The notes beneath the pieces are model-generated. The model was not told where the DNA came from. It did no database searches and worked only from the letters and a program-made list of their open reading frames with translations. 64,000 nt of DNA from Nematostella vectensis (Eukaryota; Cnidaria; Anthozoa; Actiniaria; Edwardsiidae), in the NCBI RefSeq assembly GCF_932526225.1, contig NC_064037.1, positions 16,430,601-16,494,600 on the forward strand, read 5' to 3'. A program made the position numbers and the translations under genes. Positions 1 through 11,900 of the stretch are shown in pieces (positions within the stretch are counted from its first letter, which is position 1; each line of letters opens with the position of its first letter).

Positions 1-473
1 GTCCAATATAGCATCCCTTATGGAAAGACACTGCAAGTGTAGGAGAATTATAGAAACAACATTAGCTTTTATGAAGTAAGGAATAGACTATTTTATATAT
101 ATAATAAAGAGGTAACATATTTCTTTTTTCAACATTGGGTTGCTTGATCGTTTTCTTTAGAATCTTTTTGTGGCATTAAGCCAAGGTTTGCTTGTTCAAA
201 TTTATTGCCTAAAGGCTCATCTATGAAAAAGAAAAACTAAAGAAATAAAGCAGTCTATATCCTTTTGCTGCCAATGTGGTACAAACTAGAGGGGGAAGCA
301 AATTCAAAATACCTCACCACAATTGTTTAACAAGAGCTCCACACCTTTATTTCTAAAGGACGAGGCCTTAAATACAATGGAACCAGGTGGCAAAGTATTC
401 TAAAGTTTGCAGTAGCTGAGAGGGATTTCTCTTGGACTTTCAATTTTAAAGTTTAATAAAAAGGTGTTTCTAC

Positions 474-1014
474 TTGCACGGCTTCCGGTAAAGGAGGAAA
501 AAAAAACTAGCTGCACGGCTGTCTCCAGTTTTCTCGATTTTTAGCCTAAATAACAAGTTTCTGGCTTTAAAACACTTCCACGATTATTTAGAACAGCCAA
601 GCGACGATTTTTAGCCTGAAAAGCTATGCAACAAGCGGCCCGCAAATGCTCGGCAAAGAATGAACGAAGCGTGGAGTTCAACATTTCATGCATCGTTCAT
701 TATGTGCCGAGAGCTCGCATGCTGCCTTTTGCACATTTTTTCAAGCTCGAAGCCATCGTTTGACGGTTCTAAATAATGGTGGGAGGTTTTTAAAGTAAAA
801 ATAAGGGGAAGGGAATCTACTTTTTTTCTCCTTGCCGGGCATTTGCGGGTCACTCAATGCACAGCTTTTCAAGCCAAAAAACATCTCTTGGCTGTTCTTA
901 ATAATCGTAGGAGTGTTTCAAAGCCAGAAACTTGTTATTTAGGCTAAAAATTGAGAAAATGGGAGACAGCCGTTCAGCTAGTTTCTTTCCTCCTTCACCG
1001 GAAGCCGTGCAAGT
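474..1014. mobile_element. Fold-back / MITE-like inverted-repeat element
   Basis: The segment starting at 474 (cttgcacggcttccgg) reappears in reverse complement ending at about 1014. The two arms match over about 180 bp each (roughly 474-655 and 835-1014) with scattered mismatches, leaving a central region of about 180 bp. There is no coding capacity. It sits just inside the first intron of the IBA57 gene, right after the splice donor at 1051-1052. No clear target-site duplication was seen. This looks like a non-autonomous fold-back element. Bases 1-473, to its left, hold nothing I recognise. Confidence 0.75.
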
Positions 1015-1052
1015 TGACAGCGTTAAAAAACACTTGATCTCTCTATTCTTAC

Positions 1053-1737
1053 CTCCATTTAGAAAATCGAGATTATACTCCAGTGGCATTGCATTTGCTA
1101 TTGGTATCTCCTCTTCACCCTCACACACACCGAGTCTCGCCCTGTGCTCTTCATATGCACCCCTTGGGGCGTGGCCTGCACCCTCTATGCATGCCGAGGG
1201 GTCTGTATCACTAGGTAGTATTAGACGATGACCAAGCTTTTTAACCCTCGGGTCTGGTACAATGCTAAAGTCCTTCCAATCTTCTTCAGGCTTTAAATCT
1301 ACTATTTCCTCTGAAAAGACAGTCCATGGGACCAAGCCTTCAGCGTGGGAAATGTCCGCCTTGGAGCGCAACTTGAAAAACTTCAAATGCTTTGTCAGGG
1401 CTGCTGAAATGCTCCTATCACATTCGATAAAGAATGATGGTGTTTCGGAGTGTGTTTTTTCTTTGGATAATATAGCGTCGTACAGTACACGGCCTTGTGC
1501 GTTTAAGAACATAGTGTACATCGATCTAATAGTAGAATCTCCGTGAAATAGTTCGATGTTGTTGGTTACAAGTCCTTGTAGAAATTTAACAGAATCGGGC
1601 CCAGAGACTCTTAGAATGCATCTCTTATCCAGCTGTGAATATCGTAAGTTGCTATTAGCTCTGTTACTTGCGAAGTTTCTGATATATGAGTACAAGAAAC
1701 AATGACCACGGCGAAATCGACATAACGTGACGGCCAT
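1053..1737 (-). CDS. IBA57: IBA57 (CAF17 / YgfZ family), first coding exon, partial
   Basis: This exon encodes the N-terminal 228 residues of a mitochondrial IBA57-type protein, the folate-binding YgfZ/GcvT-fold factor needed for late iron-sulfur cluster assembly (4Fe-4S maturation). The first ~25 residues are basic and hydrophobic, as in a mitochondrial presequence. They are followed by the family's hallmark stretch (RCILRVSGPDSVKFLQGLVTN) and a second conserved segment near the end (YEEHRARLGV...PLEYNLDFLNGG). The start is the ATG at 1735-1737. The exon ends at a GGAG|GTAAGAAT donor (GT complementary to 1051-1052). Downstream of it the open frame runs into the fold-back element and is not coding. 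The exon with the conserved KGC(Y/F)xGQE cysteine motif was not found in 1-1050, so it presumably lies beyond the window. Confidence 0.85.
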
Positions 1738-2633
1738 CTTGAAAACAAGGTCTAGGTCCCAGTCTCTAGATTGTATTATTACACAGGAAACCGAATTGTC
1801 TAGTCAAGTACCGTAAATGATCTAATAAACGTCTGGGACGTTTATTAAAGGTCCTGTAAACACCGCGTGAGTCATTTTTGGGATATAATAGAAAATCTGG
1901 CGTAGAGTACGAATATCGAGGTCTTTTTGCCCGTTTCGGCCTTAAAGTTGAGTTGAATTTTACTTCCGGTTGAATATACGGCGGAAGTAAATTTACCCTA
2001 AAGGTTTTAACATTAATTTTGTGGTGTTTGCCCTTAAATAAAACTATCTTTATAGATTTCAACGGCTACGAAAAATATATCATCGAAAAAATTGATCTCT
2101 TCGACATATCACTGCAAAAAATCTTGGATTCAAATGTTCTCAAACTTAGTTTGTTTTGATCATAAGTTTATGTTACTTTTTCACGTTTCGCGGGACACAA
2201 AAAGCTGTGTTTTTTCAAAGGAATACAAGCCTTATTCTTAATTGTAGATTGGTTATGGTATTTATCTATTTTTTTCGCGTCGAATGTTTTTATTGTGTAT
2301 CGAATAAAATCACAAATTGCGTGGCTTTTCTAATGAGTTACGGGATTTGATACGGGATAGACACGGGATTATTTCTTATTTTCTGACTCTGATAGACGAT
2401 CGGGATCGCGATATGAGGGTTCACGGGAATTATGTTGATGTTTTGTGTGATGTGCGTAGAAGCATATGGTTGACTTTCGTCTTATGTGGTGGCTCTTAAA
2501 AGAGCCGTTTTTGTTTTTGCTCCATAGAACCCTGGCTCATTGACTCTAGCGCAGGTGCGTAGAAGGTCATGGCTTTAAAGATTATGGCCTGGTGGTTTCT
2601 GTAGCGCTTTAGTTGGATGCGCTGCAGTTTGCG

Positions 2634-4385
2634 GTCTGCCACCAGGCGCATCTACACATGAACCAGTTTCGACTCCTGGTAGAGGAGCTGAACAAGCTGG
2701 TCGAGGGGCAGGTGCTGGCGGTTGTTTGCACGGCGGTTGAGCGCGTTGTGCCAACCCTCTACATCATTGTTAGTCCTGATGGCTTCGCCGTACACGCTCC
2801 AGGCCTCGGGGGGGGGGGGGGGGGGGGGGGGGGGAGGAGAAGTGGGAGAAGGTGCTACGCATCCAATTCCCGGCAACATAACCAATCACAGGCCCGTACC
2901 CAGGAATTTTCTTGGGGGGGGGGACAGAAAAAGCGGACCTAATTTTTCGAGGTGATGGAGGGGGAGGTAGGGAGGGAGTTTACTGATAAAAATCTAACCA
3001 CCTCCGAAAGAACAAAAAGGGATTTTTTTATACCTTTGAAGTATCTCGGGACGGGACGTTTATTGTCGAATTTGGTTTATACCAATGTGATCTAGCTTAT
3101 GATTTTGAGTTTTTTTAAAAAAAATAGCACGTCTATTGAGAGCCAAAAGTGCACTTCCGGCCGTTGTGTGTGTGGGGGGGGGGGGAGGGGGCGTTCGCAC
3201 CCCCTGCACCCCCCTGGGTACGGGCCTGAATCAGGTCGGACAGGGGGCCTTCGGTCGCTTCTGGTAGGAGGCGCTGAAAAGCTGCTGTTATCCGCTGAAG
3301 CGGCTGGAAGGGAAGTGCCAACGGCTGGTGGATAAATAAGTGTGTACCCTCTTACCAACCCGAGCTCCTGGACCTAAAAATACACAAAATGTAGAAAATA
3401 TTTAGGAATTGCACTCAATTATAAATAAAGGATACCTGACATTAAGTCACACGAATTATCTCTTGATTATTTATCAAATGATTTGTCGAATTGCCTTTCG
3501 CCAGACAGCTTGCGTCCAGCGGCTGAATTCTAACGTTGCCGCCGACCAGATTGCGCGCTCTGTCACGACTTTCTCAATGCAGGCGTGCGGAATTAGATGG
3601 AGGATGCTATTAAAAACCTTCAATTTCACAAACCAGACAATTCGATGATTAGTGTACTGTTAATTGATACGGCTACCCCTCCTCGACAGTCGGTTGTTTC
3701 AATTTATTTATACATGGTATTTATATTACCTTTCTATAGTCCTTCTTTTTGCTTCCAGACATCACCACAAACACAAGGGGGACTTGCTTTACGCATTCAC
3801 CCCTTTACAAAGGCGTTGATGGTGAGTAGCTGCTCAAACGGCTCCCTCACCAGCTTGAATGTGCCGTCCACGTACCAGGTCTTGGTCTCGGCTAGCGTAT
3901 CAAGCTGTTCTTTGCTCGCGAAGATAAGATGTCGTCCCCGTCCGGCCTTGACGTCTCCCACGAAGAAGGACGGATCTTATGGCCGCATACTCTGCCGCAG
4001 GCGTTTAGCGTTGCGCGCAAGATATTCTGGGCTGGCCAGGGCTCATCCGTCAGTTTTCGTCAGTTTAGGACCTGAAAAATGACGTCGTCAAGTGCTCGTT
4101 GTTTAACTGCAACGACGATCTCGGCTGCCTTTAACGCCCCCTCTACTGGGTGGTGGTTTTGGAACTGGCCGCCGAGTTCGAATTCCTCTCCGAACTGCTT
4201 GACCGTTGTTTTGCAGTAATTTGTCTTGGTGCACTAGTCGTCGTCTGACTGTGGCGCCCGACGTTATATAAAAAGCCACGCGAGTCAATCAGCTTCTTGT
4301 GCCGCTGTCTCGAAGCCTCCTCGACAATGGTGCACGTCACCTGCTCAGGGCCAACGTCCCAGGTACACTCAGGATCATTCAGCAA
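2634..4385 (-). pseudogene. MULE transposase pseudogene (FLYWCH + MULE core)
   Basis: This is the broken coding relic inside the transposon above. The intact protein would have bound the terminal repeats and catalysed cut-and-paste transposition with a DDE active site. What survives is a zinc-finger-like N-terminal piece near 4300, the DGTF signature of the MULE core near 3880 and the NNDxEGWHN signature near 2770. Frameshifts, stops, a G-run at 2809-2834 and the nested insertion break it. A host-domesticated gene is very unlikely given this damage. Confidence 0.65.
2889..3228. mobile_element. CAGGCCCGTA-type short inverted-repeat element, copy 1
   Basis: The element begins CAGGCCCGTACCCAGG and ends with the complement, CCTGGGTACGGGCCTG. 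It is flanked by a direct AATCA repeat (2884-2888 and 3229-3233). Internally it shares with the copies at 13451 and 44556 the features 'gtgatctagcttatg', 'aatagcacgtctattga' and a poly-G run. It is non-coding. The termini resemble non-autonomous hAT-like elements, but the apparent target duplication is 5-6 bp rather than 8, so the superfamily is uncertain. Confidence 0.75.
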
Positions 4386-4985
4386 ACATGCCTAGTAGAA
4401 ACTCTCACAGCAAAAAAAAAGTTTGAGAACGATGAAGAATAAGAACCTGTCCCTTACAAACCTACAAACAAGAAATATGATCTGACAATAAATGGGATTT
4501 ACAACGATGCTCCATCAACAGTTTTTTTATGCGAAAATAACAACTTCGCCGCCCAAAACTAACTGCAATCTCAATCGGCATTATGAAGCTTTACAAAGAG
4601 TTCAAAGCCAATGTTTATATCGTCAAAACGTTACTATTTAAGAGCATAAATATGTAAAAAACAGCATTTTGTGTCGTGCAGAACGAAAAAAACAACCTTC
4701 TAAAAAATCTAACTAAGTTAGATTAAATTTCTATCTAAGATCTTTTGCAGTGATGTGAATAAGAGATCAAATTTTCTGATGAAACATTTTTCGTAAAAAC
4801 TAGAAGGTAAATTTACTTCCGCCGTATATTCAACCGGAAGTAAAATTGCAATCGCCAGAATGTCAACTTTTATGCCGAAACGGACAAAAAGACCTCGATA
4901 TTCGTAATCTACGCCGGAAAGTCTGTTGAATATCGACAAAATAGTTTGTTTGATACTAGGGGTTTACAGGACCTTTAAATTACGG

Positions 4986-6233
4986 TGTTCCGAGGGGGTG
5001 TTCAATAGATAGGAGGCGTTTATTTGAGATGGGCGTTCTTTACAAGCTATAAATATAACAAACCCAGGTGCATTGGGGTTTTAGTCAGTTAGGATCACGT
5101 TAACACATTGACCCCTCAACCAGCCTGTACCGGCCTTGAGAAGTACCCACAACCCCAAAAATTCGTAAATGCAAAATAAACACAACAAGATAAAGATACT
5201 CATGCACCAGTCTAAGGGATAAATGGTCTTGAAGATATGCATCCAACCAAGGTGTTGGCAACTCCTCTTAAGCCAAATAATAGCACAGGTTCTTTGACAA
5301 ATTTCAAATTGAACAAGGAAAGCAGAATCACCCCTCTCAACAAAACACCAGTCAACATTTCTCTCCCCAAAAATACAAGCAACCGTCAACGTGCTCGCAT
5401 TAGCACAATGACAAGGGATAAAAAATGGGACCGCAAAGCACTGTTGGATAGCTAGGATACCGCTGACTAGGTGCAGCGGTGTATGACTTTGACAGGCTGT
5501 ATAAAACTCAAAATAGGGGGGGAGGTACCTGTTTTTAGTCTATTTTTTTTGGTAAATTCAGTTAAAAAATAGCCAGGAGTTAATGGGTTAAATTAAAGGC
5601 AGAGTAGCAAGCATTTCTTGACATTAATCAAGTCTCACCCAGCAGAAGCCAAGCTCAGATTAATTAAATATGATTTATATTCCCAAAATTCCTATGTTGT
5701 TTGTTTTCAAGCTGGGAGGGAGTGGGTAAGGGGGAGTGCGTTTGTAAGAGAGGGGGGGCGTTCATTACAAACTTGTAAGTTTAGGGGGGTGTTCATTAGA
5801 TAGGAGGCATTCTTTAGACATGGGGCATTTATTAAATCATTTACTAACAGTAACTCATTTTAAAGAATCTAACACAACTGTGCAAAAAAAAAATTCAATA
5901 TTTAATTCAACAATATAGTAAAACTACTTTAATTCATATTTACACTTAAATGACTAATTGTAAAAATTTTTGGAATTCAAAATAAAAATATTTTTCTGTT
6001 CAAAACTACTCCCATCTTAACAGGAATTTATTTGTTGTTGTTACAATTGCCCTATTTGTTGTGCATCTCCCCACAGTAGTATAAAAGCACCCATTTTGGA
6101 CAATAATTATATCCTTACATTGAACAGTTTGAAGCGTTCATGGGTAAATTTTCCTAATTAGAAATGGCTCATTTCAGATAACTATAGGAAGAGGTCTTCA
6201 TGAAATGTGGGTGTAGCAATGACTTCTGTCTTG

Positions 6234-6261
<28 letters not shown>
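4986..6261. other. Gene-poor stretch between the MULE relic and PRR11
   Basis: I see no supported gene here. Two similar copies of a sequence reading ggtgttcaatagataggagg (near 5000) and ggtgttcattagataggagg (near 5790) suggest old transposon ends. The 72-codon open frame at 5237-5455 matched nothing I know. A (TA)n simple repeat lies at about 6234-6261. Confidence 0.5.
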
Positions 6262-6264
<3 letters not shown>

Positions 6265-8518
6265 GCTAACAGCCAGGGGGGGCCATGGTGAAAATGCAGG
6301 GAATGGTGACGAGGAAGATGAACTGCACTGTTGAATATTAAAGAAAGTCATAATGTTATTAGTGAGATAGGCAGAAAGGAAGAAATACAGCTTAATGAAT
6401 GAACTGACAGATAGAAGAGCAGATAGGACAGACAGACTAATAGAAGATAAACTATTCACCATTCCTCCTGATCCATTAGGAGAATCTGGAGACTCTGGAT
6501 TTGCAAGCTGCATAAAAAAATATAATAGTATTTAATAAGCATTAAAGCATATGAAAGCATATGAAATCCTGGAATTCCAATCTTTACCCTAAACTTTTTC
6601 CTCAGTGCCCTCGTCATCATTGGTGTTAGACCTGTGCCACAATCTTCCTTCGGTCTTGTGCAGATAGGGGTTCCCCCAGGGCTTCGTCTTTGGTCCACTC
6701 TCCTTAAATTTCTTCTCAATACAAGAATATTACTCTCTGGTGATCTAGAAAGTGATAAGATGTATCTCTACATAAACCATTATTTGTTGTGAAACAGGAA
6801 GTGAATAATAGGAAAGTCCTTTCATGAGAAAAAAGACCTGAGTCACTTTCAAGTATTCAGTAGAAAAATCCATACCAAGTCACAAAAACTAAACCAAATC
6901 ATATACATAAAATAATCTTTGTCCACAGACAACAGTTTGACTATCTATGTATAAAACTTAAGTCATGCTTTATGAGGTTCCCCAAGAATCTTTTCATAAC
7001 AGTATATACATTTCCGGCACTTACTTGAATTTATAGCCTGTTGCTGAGCATCCAGATCCTCTTTTCTTCAGCTTTACTTTTTGAAGATCATTGAGAGTAA
7101 TAAGGGGTCGTAACGATGGACTCTTTGTCTTCCGAGTTTTAGAAATACTTCTTAGCAATTTCTTTGATTGTTCTGGCAAAGAGCTTGAGTTGTCAGATTC
7201 ACTGTCCTGGCAACTCTGTCTGTTTACTTTCTTCAATTTAACATTCTTAATTGCATCTAGTGATACCATAGGGGCAGCTTGGTCAACTGGTTGGGATTTG
7301 GGTTTTGTAGTCATGGACATTTTCTGTAAAGAAGATACTGATGTAAATTGCTGGAAAAAACACACTGTTCATATGGAAGACTCTTAGTGAGATATGTGGT
7401 ATATTTTACCTGTAATAAAATGTTTCCCCCAGAAGGTGGTGGCGGTGGTAGGGGTGGGGGTGGTGGAGGCGGTGGTGGTGGTAGCGTTGGTGGTATTGGC
7501 ACAGTTGGCCCAACCATTAGAAGCTGATGGTTACATGGTTGACATGTCATCTAAAAGAAAAAAAAACATATTTTTCTGTTAATACTTGTTGTAGATTATT
7601 TTAGAAATTTACTGGTGTTTTATACAGTAACATTTTATTCTACCATTAATATACCTTAGTTTGGCAGGTCTCTGACTTGAGCCGTTTCACTTCTCGCTCC
7701 AACTCGTCCAAACGACCTGCTACCTCATCAAGTTTGCGCTTGTAAGATGCCCCAGGAAACAGCAGATCTCCACCTTTTTTAAGGCTCTAACAGAAAATAT
7801 GAAAAGAGTATAAGACCTCTTAGGGTAGAGTTCAGGGCCAATAACAGAATCCTGTAGGGTAAAAATATCAGAGCTGACTATAAAGGAAAGCATTTTATCC
7901 AGCGGATATTGAAAGTTCAATATAGTTGGCCCCTAATTTCAAATCTTGTGAGAGAGCTAGCGGTGTTATGTTGCGCCCTTGCTTGTCATCTATCGTCTGA
8001 GCATTAATTATTCACAAGGACGTTAGCGTCACTACCATATCACAACTACAGGAGAAACACACAGCATCAAAGTGAAAATCACAAACCTTTCCAAATCCGT
8101 TGAGGCCATTACAAACCCCGCCTTTGACTTGCTCTAGCAAGCATCCTACACTGGTACATGTAAACCGAACGCTATTCATCACTCTGTTTACAACAGGGAT
8201 GCTCTCCCAAATAGTCTCTCTCGTTGCTTCAGAACTGCATTCTCCAGTTAAATTGTCCGTTTGTCTGCTAGGTTCAATATCTGAAACATCGGCATTATCG
8301 TTCATACTGTTATCGTGATCGTATGTTACAGTGGTTTGGTAAAGTCGTTCATTCATACACGACGAGTCTTGCTCACAATCTGAAATGAGTTGATAAAAAG
8401 ATGTCGACTTCCAACGACGGCCGGGGATAACGCTTCTTTTCCTTTTTTTATGGGCTGGTTTGTGCAGTAGCCAGTTCTTTTTGGCCTCAACTTGCCTAAA
8501 TGTCTTTTTCTGGACCAT
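6262..8518 (-). CDS. PRR11: PRR11-like proline-rich protein, six coding exons
   Basis: PRR11 is a vertebrate cell-cycle-linked nuclear protein; its function in this animal is inferred. Exons on the minus strand: 8087-8518, 7655-7786, 7410-7550, 7025-7323, 6588-6744 and 6262-6507. All junctions have GT/AG sites and the reading phases join exactly. Exon 1 gives a basic start (MVQKKTFRQVEAKKNWLL). Exon 2 gives a coiled-coil segment (LDELEREVKRLKSE). Exon 3 gives CQPC followed by a long polyproline run. Exon 4 carries two (D/N)xxKVKLKK repeats. Exon 5 carries the diagnostic RRVDQRRSPGGTP and GTGLTPMMTRALRKKF. The weakest part is the C-terminus: the stop at 6262-6264 follows an unusual hydrophobic and Ser-rich tail, so a further splice from exon 6 (for example at AATG|GTGAAT) is possible. 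Confidence 0.8.
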
Positions 8519-8983
8519 TTCTAGGCGAATTTCGTAGATTTGAAAGAGAAGATCTGTTTGGATCCCTCTCGACCATGGAAAATGCCGAGTTCGAATATTT
8601 GTGCTCATTTGCAGGCAGCCAATCACGGTTGAGATATGGAGTGTCACGACAACTTGACTTAGCCCTCCCCAGAGGAGTGAGAAGCAACGTTCTTTTTCGC
8701 CTGTGAGGAGCTAAGAATTCACTTAATTTTTCGTTAAGTCAACGTCATGAAAATCATAATTAAATTTTGGCTGATTTGCTCAATTTCGAATTTTGCATTT
8801 TGGTGAGAAAACATCATTGTGTCAGTATGCGATTTTCTAATCAGTGCAGGGAGGGAAGGAATTTTGGTTAGCGCACGCGGTCTGTGTCACGTGACATGTA
8901 ACGCAAGTCTCTCCTTCGCTTTATTTTCTCTAGTAGCTGCAACGTGTTTCCTGGTAAAATTGCCAAAACTTTTCTTTACTAAA
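8519..8983. promoter_or_regulatory. Shared head-to-head promoter region of PRR11 and RidA
   Basis: Only 465 bp separate the two divergent start codons (8518 on minus, 8984 on plus). The segment contains GTCACGTGAC near 8886 (a CACGTG E-box) and no obvious TATA box in either direction. A shared bidirectional promoter is inferred from the spacing only. Confidence 0.5.
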
Positions 8984-11900
8984 ATGGCAGCAACTGTAAG
9001 AAAAATAGTGAGTACACTAAAGTCTCCTGGAGCTATCGGTGCTTATAGGTGAGCCGTTGCCGTCTTCATTAGATGTTTTTGTTAGTGTTGTGATTGATTT
9101 TTCTACCAACCAAACCGTGTTTGGATTTTCTCCATATTCTCTTTAATTACTGGACGTCACTTAGCGAGTTTTTCCTTGTATCTTGAAGCTTCTTCCATCT
9201 TAATTAATGTAAATTTTGAATTATTTGTTTGTCTTGTGACGTGTGCTACGTTTCCAAGAGCGATCAAACGTTCCTTTTTCCTGATTTAACGTTTTGTAAG
9301 TTAGTTACTAAAGTACATTTATCTTGTACCACTCAATGATATCCACTCATCGTTGCGATCAATCATTTTTGTGATATGGCATACACCAAAGCTCGAAATT
9401 GGTTTCCTGCTTTAGGATTTCCATGAACTTACTAGCCTGCCAGCCGGCTCTCCGCAATCCCTCCCCATAAGCCTACCAGGGATAGATCTAGACCTAAGGT
9501 TGACTGATTTCAAATGGTCACGGACCAATCAAGGGAGGGGAGTGTATAGGGGCATACCCCACCGGAAATTTTTGAAATTACGTGTTTGAAACATGCAATC
9601 AGAACTTTTGGGGATGCATTCGGCATTTTAGGGATGTATATAGTCAGATAATAAATTTAAGTTAAAGTTTTACCGGTGCTGTATTAAACTTATGGTCATT
9701 TAGAACTTACTGACTTCATTTATTAATTAGTCAGATAATAATTACACAGGGTAAACAAGAATGCCATTAATATACTTAGAATACACTGCCCAGGGGTGAT
9801 GCCAAAAGCAATATGTATTTCACTCACAAAGGCGACCACTTTCCATTGTCATAGAGAATTGGAAAGAGCTATCATTCGGTCGCCACACTTTCACCATTAA
9901 TTCCAACTTCTCGGGATCTGAATTCGATCAAATTCTACACCATAATCAAAAGGATAGCAGTCCTCCTTTCGGCAGGAAGGCTCTCCACGAGGAATGTCTG
10001 CATTTTGTGAAGCCATGCTTCGATTTTCATGATTTCTGTTCGAGAGATGTGTAAAAGAGATTGCACACTACAGCAAACACTGTGGAAGCACGGGTGGCCT
10101 ATTGTGTTAGCGCGTCGGCCTCTCACCGCTGTGGCCCAGGTTCGAATCCTGGCTCAAACTGGGGATTTTTCCGGGTACTGCCTTGAATCGAATTTGTCAC
10201 AAGTGAGTTGAAGTTATTCTCCCGTGTTTCCAGTCTTCTCAGATAAGGACACTAAACCGGAGGTCCCGTCTCTTCAAGCTGCACTACACTAACCTGAACC
10301 GAAGGGACATAAAAGAACCACTGGGGACGCAATAAACCCTCTGGCAGTGACCACCCCCAGTGACAGTGCTTACTAACTGAGGGCCATATGTTAGAAAACT
10401 GTATATTCGGTTAAATATGCTACCCTCGATAAACAAAGATTACATAAACAAAGATTACAAACAGAGAGGCCTTCTATCTCAGGGGAAGTATCGGGATTTT
10501 ATTGTCAACTGATTCCAAACTGATTTTCGCATTATAGCAACCAATCAAAACCGAGCTTGAGTGATTAAGCATGGTTCGTAACCAATCGGTGAAGAGCTTG
10601 ATTGATTCCAGAAGAAGCGCATAATTTTTTTTAATTGGACGTTCTAAAATTCAATTCTACAAAAAAAAACATTTTTCTGGGATTTTGAGTGATTTACTGG
10701 AATCATTTGAATCAGTCTGGATCCACCCATGCCTACCCTCTGGTATAAATCTTGAGTAAATATTGAGTATAGCAACAATTTTACTGTTTCAGTTTATCAC
10801 ACATGAAGTTTTTTTCTCAGTCAATTCAAAATCTGGTATTTTCCATCAAAATAAAATACCCCCCAACTCCTTAAAAATTAAATAAGCTCACTGGGTGCTT
10901 ATTTGAATGACATTATGGTAACTGAATGTGATTATTTGCAGTCAAGCAGTGATAACAGACAAAACAATGTACATTTCTGGACAAATTGGGCTGAATCCAG
11001 AGGTAAGTTGTAAAATCTGAAAAAAAAAATCAAGGAAGGGGCAAGATACAAGGCCAAACTATGTTCACTAACAAGAAAAGAGATATGGGAGCACTGTAGT
11101 TTTACTCATTGGGTTCCTTTGTTTGATACTCTTTTTCTGGAATCATAGACTATGGAGTTTGCCGGTGAAGATGTGGTCACGCAAGCTAAACAGGTATGCC
11201 CTGAATTATTTTATAAGGGTTTTTATTGATACTCTCCTTCTGATAATTCACCACTAAATCTTGTTTTAAAGGCACTGACCAATATGGGACACATCCTAGA
11301 AGCTGGAGGTTCTGCATTCAACAAAGGTAACCTATTTTTACCTTTTCAGGAATATTTTTTAGAGATATAGGTCAGAGATTGTTACCAGAGGGTTGTCTAT
11401 GCCTTATATTTTGTAGAACAAAAGAATCAAGCAAGTTATTGGTTTTAGCATCAGTTATGGTCGACAGCAGTTCGTTTTTTGTCGTTTTTTGACTCAGCAG
11501 ACTGAGTAGATTTAGGCTTTCAAAGGAATGGGAGGAATGTGAAGGGAATGGGAACAAGATTTTAAAAAAGGGGGAATCATTTATCCGGTTTGAATTCCAG
11601 TTCATTTATCTTTTATATTTTAAATGTATCCTGATAAGAAATATGACCATCCCCACCATTACTTCTTCTATTATTTCAGTTGTCAAGGCAACCGTTCTTT
11701 TGGCTGATATCAATGATTTTGCTGCAGTTAACGAGGTCTACAAGTCATGTAAGTATAAAGAAAGCGAAATGGTTCATTCAACTCTTGCCTCACAGACGTG
11801 TACACCCCTATTACCGACAACTTGTTATTATGCACGTCTTACAACCCCCAAAGATATTGAAATACAAAGATTAATGAAGATTAAGTATCTCCCATTTTTA

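Larger units (their letters stand above)
1841..4985 (-). mobile_element. Decayed Mutator-like (MULE) DNA transposon with FLYWCH-type remnant
   Basis: Inverted repeats bound this block: about 1841-2128 matches the reverse complement of about 4735-4985, including the segment read as acttccgccgtatattcaac at 4814. Between them, minus-strand fragments of a MULE transposase occur in protein order. A FLYWCH-like piece with IDSRGFLYNVGRHSQTTT lies at about 4143-4385. A transposase core with FASKEQLDTL and TWYVDGTFKLVREPF lies at about 3810-3960. A C-terminal piece with RTNNDVEGWHNALNRRA lies at about 2650-2800. The fragments are in different frames with stops between them, so the element is dead. It is further interrupted by a short CAGGCCC-type element at 2889-3228. 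The family assignment rests on recognising the peptides. The exact ends are approximate. Confidence 0.7.

Noticed and set aside
10091-10165. A tRNA gene
   Set aside because: A and B boxes are present but the acceptor stem does not pair, and a non-tRNA body follows. A SINE fits better.
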